DNA from: Locusta migratoria
Taxonomy: Eukaryota; Arthropoda; Insecta; Orthoptera; Acrididae
DNA length: 64,000 nt
NCBI GenBank assembly: GCA_026315105.1
Contig: CM048748.1
Span: 481,891,150 to 481,955,149 of the forward strand
Direction: 5' to 3'
The notes beneath the pieces were generated by a model, which saw only the letters and a list, made by a program, of their open reading frames with translations, was not told the origin of the DNA and searched no databases. Of this stretch, positions 56,960 to 64,000 are shown in pieces. The stretch's first letter is position 1. Each line of letters opens with the position of its first letter. Position numbers and translations under genes: made by a program.

Positions 56960-57110
56960 TAGATGAGGTCCACTTACCAGGCGAAGGAGCACAGGCAGTG
57001 ATAGCAACAAATAGACACACAGACACACACACACAAATGCTAGCTTTCGCAGCCTAGCTGCTTCGTCAGGCAGAAGGGAAGGAGAGGGAAAAGGAAATGA
57101 TTTATTTTCA
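56960..57110. mobile_element. B-type PLE end fragment
   Basis: AGATGAGGTCCACTTACCAG, GGCGAAGGAGCACAGG, a CA tract and, on the - strand, CCTGACGAAGCAGCTAGGCT followed by GCGAAAGCTAGC. Cut off after GGAAATGATT at 57101. It is the best-preserved instance of the CTGANGA-stem-GAAA motif. Confidence 0.6.
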
Positions 57111-58358
57111 ATGCTTGAACATTGTTTTTGCTGATGATTTTCAAATTGTCATGGATCACTGTGGTTTTTGGATTACAGTGTGACCACACCATGATGATGG
57201 ACTGTTAAACTATTGTCTCATGTAGCACCATACTATTCCTGGATCTGGTATTAAGGATTCGGGTGTTATTCGAGTGTATCCTCTCAGTCCTACTCCTTCC
57301 ATCAGCTTCCTCTGTTCATATAGAATTGCATTTTCAATTGTGTCTTTTTTGTACAATGTGTTATCTGCAAAATAAATGTGACTGTGATATCTCCAGTCCT
57401 TCTTGGTGTTGCATTTTATATGGCCAGTAGCTTGGATCATATTTAACTGGTTGAAAGTTGTCTTTAGGCACAATGAAAATGATAAATTATTGTTACACTT
57501 ATTTTTATTGTCATTATTTCAGTTTCTTATAGATAAACATATTTTAAAATGTTTAAGATAAACTGAGAAAATATTCCTTAAAAAGTTCAGAGTGTGTAAT
57601 TCACTATTCTTTGTAAGAAGATAATTGAAAACTGAATGGAAATTGAATTATCAAATGAGGAAAAGACAGCTACTCACAACATAGAAGAGGCACCTCATAG
57701 AAAATAGGCACATACATTCACAGGAAGAAAGAAAGATAACATACTTATCTCAAGACTGTCACTATGGGCTATGTCAGCCTTAGCACAGGAGAATGTCACT
57801 TTCTGTGTAGGGACTCACGTTGTCACACATGTTCAGAGAATAAGGTTAACTGTTGTTCAGTGCCTCTGTTTTGTAAGTAGTAGTTGCCTTTACTCATACA
57901 GTGCTTCTGTTTTGTAAGGAGTAGTTGCATTTACTCATTACATCATCAGTATTACATTAGTATGAATAATACTAGTAAATAAAAAAACAGATCATTTGAA
58001 ATTGGAATTCTATATAGTTCTACTGATCATACCATGTGCATTTTTGTTATTAATTAGAATTTATTTAAAGCTTTCCCTCTTATAGGATGGTTGTTATACA
58101 TCTGCATTTATTTGTGAGACTGCTGTTTAAGTGAATCCATTTTTATATATAAATGATGTAAGTTAATCGCTACTGATATAATTTTCATTGACCAGCATGT
58201 TTAGCAAGTAAAATCTTTAAAAAGCATGAAACTTCATGATGAGATTTTACAAATGTGTCTCCCATGATTGTGTTTGTGTGGTTGACTGAAACCACTCATA
58301 GTCTGAAATGGTGTTCCTTTGCTGTGGTCCTACTAGTACTGGAGTTGAGAAGTAAAAG
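57111..58358. other. no gene; a 41-bp tandem duplication at 57858-57940
   Basis: AT-rich sequence. CAGTGCCTCTGTTTTGTAAG and CAGTGCTTCTGTTTTGTAAG start two copies 41 bp apart. Nothing else is supported. Confidence 0.45.
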
Positions 58359-58727
58359 ACTGTGACAGAAAAGACGTGGCAACGAGCTGCGACAGGCACA
58401 TACAAAATCAGCCATTGCCTTCTTCAGAAAATAGAACCCTCATGCTATCACACAGGCACACAACACAGTCATACATCCATCACCTCCAGCAGCCACAAGG
58501 AGTGATGGTTGTATGAATGTGTTGTGTGCCTGTGTGACTGCCTGTATGGCTGAAGAAGGCCATGGCTGATAGCTGAAAGTGTAGAATGTGTGTGTCTTTT
58601 GAATGTTTGTGTCTTTTATATGTGCCTGTCGCAGCTTGTCGCCACTTCTTTGCGGTGAGTTGTAAACTGTCCTTACGATATTATTAATTCCAACCTGGAC
58701 TTTCCATTATTATACTGTGACAGAAAA
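58359..58727. mobile_element. hairpin retroelement, C-type, left-truncated, with 14-bp target duplication
   Basis: The element spans 58373-58713 between ACTGTGACAGAAAA (58359-58372 and 58714-58727). It starts inside the arm (GACGTGGCAACGAGCTGCGA), lacking the outermost bases that the 25188 copy has, and ends with the same AATTCCAACCTGGACTTTCC. Truncation at the left with a fixed right end is the pattern of target-primed reverse transcription. Arms are less perfect than at 25.2 kb. Confidence 0.75.
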
Positions 58728-59279
58728 CCTTCGCTTGGTAGCAATTAAGAGATAAAGCGCAATTCCATCTCTTCATAGGACTTAAGAATATAGCAGTAGG
58801 TTTTAAAATTAATGGTTTTCTTCCTAATAAAAGTGCTGCATAGCTACTGTATGGATCACTGAATAAAATGCCACCTATTTCTTTATTTTTTTGTATTTTG
58901 TATATTACCAATCAGCAGAATATCATATAACCTTTTTCGGTTGACCTCTCATAAAAGCTATACCTTTATGTACATACTACAATCCAGCTCAGCAGCAGAA
59001 TGTATATGACATTTTGATGATGGGTCATACTTAAAACACATCAGAAAATAAAGTCATTGGTTTCATTATCTGGTGGTCTTTATTCAGTGGCAAATACAGT
59101 AATTGTGCATCACTACTATTAATTTGCAAGATGGTTGCAATCTTTTTGTGTGACTTCATGTCTCAGATTTAGTTTCCTTATAGTAATTTACTTGATCTAG
59201 AACAACAGGAATGCAGTGTTTTGTTACAGTTGTTCTACTTCATCAATTATTACCAGGTATCATGTTTCCATTCATCAAC
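58728..59279. other. no gene seen
   Basis: AT-rich spacer. TTGACCTCTCATAAAAGCTATA near 58942, given here in part, resembles the terminal repeat near 23.7 kb. Confidence 0.35.
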
Positions 59280-59930
59280 AGTCCAGTGTCAGTGTTGACA
59301 AGCCCAGGTGAGGCATAAAGTTTTGTGTCATGCAGTCAGCAACAGTACACAAGCAGGCCTTTGCAACACCGTCTGAAGAGAAGGCCTGTGTGCTGCCGTG
59401 CCACCTCACGCAGAGTAGGTCACGACTGCGTGGCTCACTGGCTAGCCAATGCATGGCGGTGGGCTATGCCCCATCGGCCAGCTAGTGAGCTAAGCGATCG
59501 CGACCTACTCTGCATGACGTGGCAGAGAAGCACACGGGCCTTCTCTTCAGACCGTGTTGGCCTTTGGCTCCTAAAGCCCTTATCAATGATGTTTCAGTGA
59601 TTGGTCCAAAGACTGCAGCAGTTTGTGGAAGAGATGCATTTCTACCATGTTGAATGATTCTCTTCAGATGTCATTGGTCCCATTTTTCCAAGACTTTTCT
59701 CCAGCCACAGCAAAGTTTGAAATTTGTTTTACCAGATTCCTGATATTCATTGTGCACTTGTGAAGTGGTTATACAGGAAAATCCACACATCATCAGTACC
59801 AGAAAGATGCTGTGCCCCATCTCTTTTACCCCATTCAAACCCAATTAAGTCATGATAACCTGCCATTGTAACACCTCTGCAAGACACCTGTTGTATTATA
59901 TAGGAGTTGCCAGCCAAATGATATGTAACA
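59280..59930 (-). pseudogene. Tc1-like transposase N-terminal relic, split by a MITE
   Basis: On the - strand from about 59866: MAGYHDLIGFEWGK in place of the usual MAGYQDLSEFERG start, then broken frames with the helix-turn-helix region. After that NIIDKGFRSQRPT (59560-59600) is a typical link to the DDE domain. A 195-bp insert (59364-59558) interrupts it right there and the text resumes to 59280. Several stops are present. Identification is by recall of the family N-terminus. Confidence 0.5.
59356..59566. mobile_element. 195-bp foldback MITE with 8-bp target duplication
   Basis: GGCCTTTG flanks both sides (59356-59363 and 59559-59566). The insert (59364-59558) is almost entirely inverted repeat: AACACCGTCTGAAGAGAAGG on the left faces CCTTCTCTTCAGACCGTGTT on the right, continuing inwards through GTAGGTC and GCTAGCC blocks. 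It is GC-rich compared with its surroundings. An 8-bp duplication fits hAT-type transposition; the family is inferred only from that length. Confidence 0.8.
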
Positions 59931-60059
59931 GATAAGACCTACAGCAATATTTAAACAAAGGTACCACCCCATTTTGTAAGCTAGACATACTAAATTAAGA
60001 CTATAATGTTTTTGATACACCAGTGAAAACATGAAAAAGGTCAACTAGACACATCTCAA

Positions 60060-60416
60060 TACACAGTGGATCCCTACGCAGACATACTTTCTACAGTATG
60101 TCTGCCTAGGTGTGTTTGAGTTTGTATATATTTGTGGGTGTGTGTTTATTTATTTACCTTCCTTTTTTTCCCCCATGGTAAGTCTTTCCTCTCCCTGGAT
60201 TGGAATGGCTCCTTACCCACTCCCTTAAAACCCTCATCATTTGCCTTTCCCTCTCCTTCCCTTCTGCCTGAAGAAGCAACTGGGTTGCAAAAGCTTCCGT
60301 TTATGTGTGTGTGTGTGTTTTATTTATGTTACTATGAATACCTGCACTCCTTCACCTGTTAAGTAAACTTCATCTACTTTATATATATATTTTTCCTGCT
60401 AAGAATTTTTCCTCTT
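60060..60416 (+). mobile_element. B-type PLE right end
   Basis: Starts with a small inverted repeat (AGACATACTTTCTACAGTAT, then GTCTGCCTAGG), then GGTAAGTCTTTCCTC, TTAAAACCCTCATCATTTGC, CTGAAGAAGCAACTGGGTTG with AAAAGC, and a TG tract. It ends in an AT-rich tail. It resembles the right half of 2600-3245. Confidence 0.6.
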
Positions 60417-61178
60417 CCTGGTGGGAAAAATATGTATAAAAATAGAGATTGTTTGACTTACCCAAAGTACAGGCTTGCCGATAGAAACAAAAACCACAAA
60501 TAAAAACACACAAACATTCAAGCTTTCGCCACCACTGCAGCTTCTTCAGGAAAAAGAGGAAGGAAGGAGAGAAGAAATGGAAGGATACGGGTTGTAAGGA
60601 AGTGGAAAAGGATTCATTACAATCCCAGGAGTGGAAGGACTTACCTTAGGCGAAAAAAAGGTAGGTGAACAATTACACACACACTCACACATATCCACAT
60701 GAAAACACACCTAGGCAGACATTTGTAGAAACTGTTCATACGAATGGACAGTTTGTTGCTGGTCATTCCCACATATAACACTTCACAGTGCAGGCATGTC
60801 AGTTGGTAAATCACGTAGGTGCTATCACAAGTTTGCTCTGCCCTTGATCGGGTACACCTTCCAGGTTACGGGACTGGAGTAAGTTGTGGTGGAAGGGTGC
60901 ATAGGGCGGGTTTCACGATGGGGGCAGTTACAAGGGTAGGAGCCAAAGGGTATGGAAGGGGATTTCATAGGGATGGACTAGGAGGTTACTGAGGTTAGAT
61001 GGGCGATGTAAAGAGACTCTCGGTGGAGTGGGAAGGATGTCATGAAGGATGGATGATATGAATATTGTAGATGAAAAATTCCTAGCAGGAAAGAATATAT
61101 ATATATATAAAATAGACATAGATTACTCACCAGGCGAAGGAGCACAGGTGTGACAGCAGCACAAATGAACAGAACACA

Positions 61179-61214
<36 letters not shown>

Positions 61215-61676
61215 TGCAAGCTTTCGCAACCCAGTTGCTTCTTCAGGCAGAAGGGAAGGAGAGAAAAAAGGAAATGATGAGGGTTTTAAGGAAGGGGGTA
61301 AGGAGCCTTCCAATCCTGGGAGAGGAAAGACTTACCTTGGGGGAAGAAAAGGTGAACAAATACACACACACCAATACACTGACGCAAACACACCTCCTTC
61401 CCTTTTGCCTAAAGAAGCAACTGGGTTGCGAAAGCTTGCGTTTGTATGTGTGTGTGAGTCCTCAGATTGGAATGACTCCTTTTCCACTTCCTTAAAACCC
61501 GTATCCCTTCCTTTCTCCTCTCCTTACTTCCTCTTTTTCCTGAAGAAGCTGCCAGTGGTGGTGAAAGCTTGAACGTATGTGTGTTTTTATTTGTGTTTTG
61601 TTGTTTCTATCGGCGAGCCTGTGCTTTGGGTAAGTCAAACAACTTTTATGTTTATACATATTTTTCCCACCAGGAC
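60417..61676. mobile_element. A'-type PLE composite with a B-type insertion
   Basis: Opens with CCTGGTGGGAAAAATATGTA (60417) and closes with the inverse TACATATTTTTCCCACCAGG (to 61676). The left end has GACTTACCCAAAGTACAGGC and the - strand GCTGCAGTGGTGGCGAAAGC motif. A - strand endonuclease piece follows (about 60740-61040, with the VIYQLTC-type region and the Cys-block reversed). The right end is at 61462-61676. The middle (61060-61460) is B-type and appears inserted. Confidence 0.55.
61060..61460. mobile_element. B-type PLE piece nested in the A' composite
   Basis: The left arm (ATAGACATAGATTACTCACC, (CA)n at 61174-61211, the GCAACCCAGTTGCTTCTTCA motif) runs to about 61395. It then jumps directly to a right-arm piece with GAAGCAACTGGGTTGCGAAA and GC (61412-61434), so the centre is deleted. 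Confidence 0.5.
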
Positions 61677-61689
61677 AGTCTGCTTTATA

Positions 61690-62573
61690 TGATAGATGGA
61701 GTTCACTTACCTGGCAAAGGAGCACTGGTAGTGACAGCAAACATAAATACAGGAAACATAAACACACACAAAAGCAAGCTTTCGCAACCCTGTTGCTTCT
61801 TCAGGCAGAGTAGGGAAAAAGAGGGAAAAGGAAAGGATGTGGTTTTAAGAGAGTGGGTAAGGAGTCATCCCATCCCGGGAGAGGAAAGACTTACCTTGGG
61901 GAAAAAAAAGGAAGATAAACGAATACACCCACCCACACACATATACACACACAAACACACATAGGCAGACGTATTTTAGAAAGCAAAGAAGTTGGACAGA
62001 GATACCAATTGAAGCAGATGCTCTGTCCAGAGAAATGAGGCAAAGATGTTAAAGATGGTGGGCGGGAATTTTAATTTAGCGGAGGTTGAGACCAGGTGGG
62101 CAACAGGAAGAGAGAATATGCTGACGGGCAAGTTATCATCTCCGGAGTTCTGAAAGATTGGTGTCGTGGGAAGTATCCAGATAACCCGAATGGAGTAACA
62201 CTATGCCAAGATGTGCTGGCCGTGCACCATGGCTTGTTTAGTCAGTGGGTGATGATCATTACCAAAAAACACTATCTGCCTGTGACCGTTCATGCAAATG
62301 GACAGTTTGTTGCTGGTCTTTCCTGCATAGAACGCTTCACAGTGCAGGCATGTTAGTTTTTAATTCACGTGGGTACTATCGCGAGTGGCTTTTTACAAAT
62401 GTCTGCCTTTTTCTCCTCCTTCCTTTCTCTTTTACTGACGAAGCAACCAACAGTTGTGAAAGCTTGAATATTTGTGTGTATTTTTATTATGTGTTTTTTG
62501 TGTCTATCGGCGAACCTGTGCTTTGGAAAAGTCAAACAATCTTTATTTGTATACATATTTTTCCCACCAGAAG
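61690..62573. mobile_element. mosaic PLE: B-type left end, endonuclease piece, A'-type right end
   Basis: The left end (GGAGTTCACTTACCTGGCAA, GCAACCCTGTTGCTTCTTCA) lies at 61700-61975. A - strand 3' coding piece (the HRQ-V-FG and YVG region in broken frames, 61990-62390) follows. Then there is an abrupt change at GGCTTTTTACAAATGTCTGC to an A'-type right end (CTGACGAAGCAACCAACAGT, TGTGAAAGC, then TTTTTCCCACCAG). The mixed ends suggest recombination between subfamilies. Confidence 0.5.
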
Positions 62574-62593
62574 AGAGTCCTTATTCCTAACAG

Positions 62594-62597
<4 letters not shown>

Positions 62598-62650
<53 letters not shown>
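62598..62650. repeat. (AC)n microsatellite in a PLE end
   Basis: About 26 AC units. Confidence 0.9.
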
Positions 62651-62656
<6 letters not shown>

Positions 62657-63105
62657 AGCTTTTGCAACCCACTTGCTTCTTCAGGCAGAAGGAAAGGGGA
62701 GGGAAAAGAAAATGATGAGTGTTTTGAGGGAGTGGGTAAGGAGCCATGCCAATCCCGAGATTGGAAAGACTTACCTTGGGAGAAAAAAAAAAAAAAAAAA
62801 GGTAAACATATACACACACACCCACACATTTACACAAACACAGACACACCTAGGCAGACATACTGTAGAAAGCAAAGGAGTTAGACAGAGATACCACTTG
62901 AGGTAGAGGCTCTGTCCAGAGAACCGAGGCAAAGATGTTAACGATGGTGGGTGGGAAATTGAATTCATTGGAGGTTAAGACTAGCTGGGTTATGGGAAGA
63001 GAGAATATACTGAAGAGCTAGTTCCCATCTCCGGAGTTCTGAAGGATTGGTGTCGGTGGGTAGTATCCAGATAACCTTGATGGTGTAACACTGTGCCACG
63101 ATGTA

Positions 63106-63720
63106 CTAGCCATGCACCAAGGCACGTTTAGCCACAGGGTGATCCTCATTACTAACAAACAATGTCTGCCTGTGACCGTTCATGCGAATGGACAGTTTGT
63201 TGCTGGTCATTCCCACATAGAATGCTTCACACCACAGGCATGTCAGTTGGTAAAGCACGTGGGTGCTATCGTAGGTAGCTTTGCCCCTGATTGTATACAC
63301 CTTCCGGGGCTGGAGCAGACTTGTTTGCCACCTAAGACCTAAGCTGTAGGGAAGGGAACGTTCGATGTGGGATGGATGGCAGCTGTCATAATGCAGGTAC
63401 TGTTGTTTATTGGTAGGTTTGATGTGGACGTATGTGTGAAGTTGGCCTTTGGACAGATGGAGGTCGACATCGATGAAAGCGGCATGGGATTTTGAATAGG
63501 ACCAGGTGAATTTGATGGGACCAAAGGAGTTGAGGTTGAAGAGGAAATTCTGGAGTTGTTCACTGTGAGTCCAGATCATGAAGATGTCATCAATGAATCT
63601 ATACCAAACTTTGGGTTGACAGGCTTGGGTACCGAGGAAGACGTCCTCTAAGCGTCCCATAAATATGTTTGTGTACGAGGGGGCCACCATGGTTCCCATG
63701 GCTGTTCCCTTAAGTTGTTG
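63106..63720 (-). pseudogene. PLE reverse transcriptase core fused to GIY-YIG endonuclease (linker missing)
   Basis: A single open frame of nearly 200 codons. MGTMVAPSYTNIFMGRLEDV comes first, then the catalytic YRFIDDIFMIW (about 63590-63620), FTWSYSKSHAAFIDVDLHLS, HIKPTNKQQYLHYDSCHPSH and IERSLPYSLG. It jumps to KVYTIRGKATYDSTHVLYQL, then EAFYVGMTSNKLSIRMNGHR (GIY-YIG with its Arg). The Cys block and linker between LRWQ and KVYTIRG are absent, lost at a CTCCAG-type match near 63318. This is the best preserved RT core of the PLE copies here. It lacks the N-terminal RT blocks within the window. Confidence 0.8.
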
Positions 63721-64000
63721 GTATGTCTGGACCTCAAAAGTGAAGACCTAGGGTATTAAGGAAAGAGGTTATTGGTAGGGGAGTGGGTGGTCGGGGTAGT
63801 ATTTAAGGAAGTCGTATCCTTGCTGGAGAGCCACATTCAGAGTCCACGCCAGTCCCGGAAAGTATCCGATACAAGAGGGGCACTTCTGGGGTTCTGTTGA
63901 AGGTTCTGAATTTGGGGGGGGGGGATGAGGAAGTGGCTCTGGCAATTTGCTTCTGTACCAGATCAGGAGGATAGCTGCAGGATGTGGAGGCTGTTATCAG

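Larger units (their letters stand above)
62577..64000 (-). mobile_element. PLE with B-type 3' end, running off the window
   Basis: The 3' end is at the left: (AC)n at 62598-62650, GCAACCCACTTGCTTCTTCA, CTTACCTTGGGAG and the GTAAACATATACAC region. It is followed by the conserved 3' untranslated block (62870-63100) and coding sequence to the window end. The part 63780-64000 is the linker that normally lies between RT and endonuclease, here placed before the RT core. Confidence 0.65.

Overview
The window looks like a piece of a large, AT-rich, repeat-laden arthropod genome. An orthopteran-type insect (locust or grasshopper) is my best guess. The reasons are very long introns, abundant Penelope-like elements (PLEs) with GIY-YIG endonucleases, CR1-like LINEs ending in an ATGTAG-type tail, Tc1/mariner relics and many CA, GA and AT microsatellites. 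The organism is inferred, not shown. No bacterial operon, rRNA, tRNA or CRISPR array is visible.

Host content: one spliced gene can be argued for on the + strand. Four short exons (7476-7509, 26012-26415, 26646-26717, 34117-34256) have good splice sites and mutually compatible phases, so one reading frame runs through them. They are separated by introns of about 18.5, 0.2 and 7.4 kb. The product is not recognised. Almost everything else lies within or beyond these introns and is transposable-element material.

Layout. 1-1120: gag end of a Gypsy-type retrotransposon on the - strand. 2.6-8.1 kb: palindromic PLE-type ends, a PLE relic, a small hairpin retroelement and the first exon. 8.1-15 kb: mostly featureless intron with a diverged repeat pair. 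15.4-24.8 kb: two head-to-head PLE composites, a second PLE subfamily, an RTE-like LINE relic and a Tc1-like relic. 25.2 kb: a nearly perfect hairpin element with a 15-bp target duplication. 26-34.3 kb: three exons around an intron that holds an unclassified inverted-repeat element and a mariner relic. 34.8-44.6 kb: an old, broken Gypsy element whose 5' LTR is split by a young, intact CR1-like LINE with four exact-period 267-bp repeats in its 5' region. 45.4-49.3 kb: a three-layer nest (PLE, then LINE, then Tc1). 50-54.8 kb: LINE relics, including a truncated sister of the intact LINE with a 287-bp triplication. 58.4-59.9 kb: another hairpin element and a MITE inside a Tc1-like relic. 60-64 kb: a dense mosaic of PLE ends and coding pieces running off the window.

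The most interesting observation is in the intact LINE. ORF2 (endonuclease plus reverse transcriptase) lies in the -1 frame relative to ORF1 and has no ATG until beyond the endonuclease domain. A T TTT TTA heptamer sits in the ORF1 frame just before the ORF1 stop, with a predicted hairpin behind it. This points to programmed -1 ribosomal frameshifting that makes an ORF1-ORF2 fusion. Second in interest is a family of coding-free hairpin elements with 13-15 bp target duplications. They share with the PLE ends a covarying hairpin motif laid out like the core of a hammerhead ribozyme, and splice-donor-like motifs.
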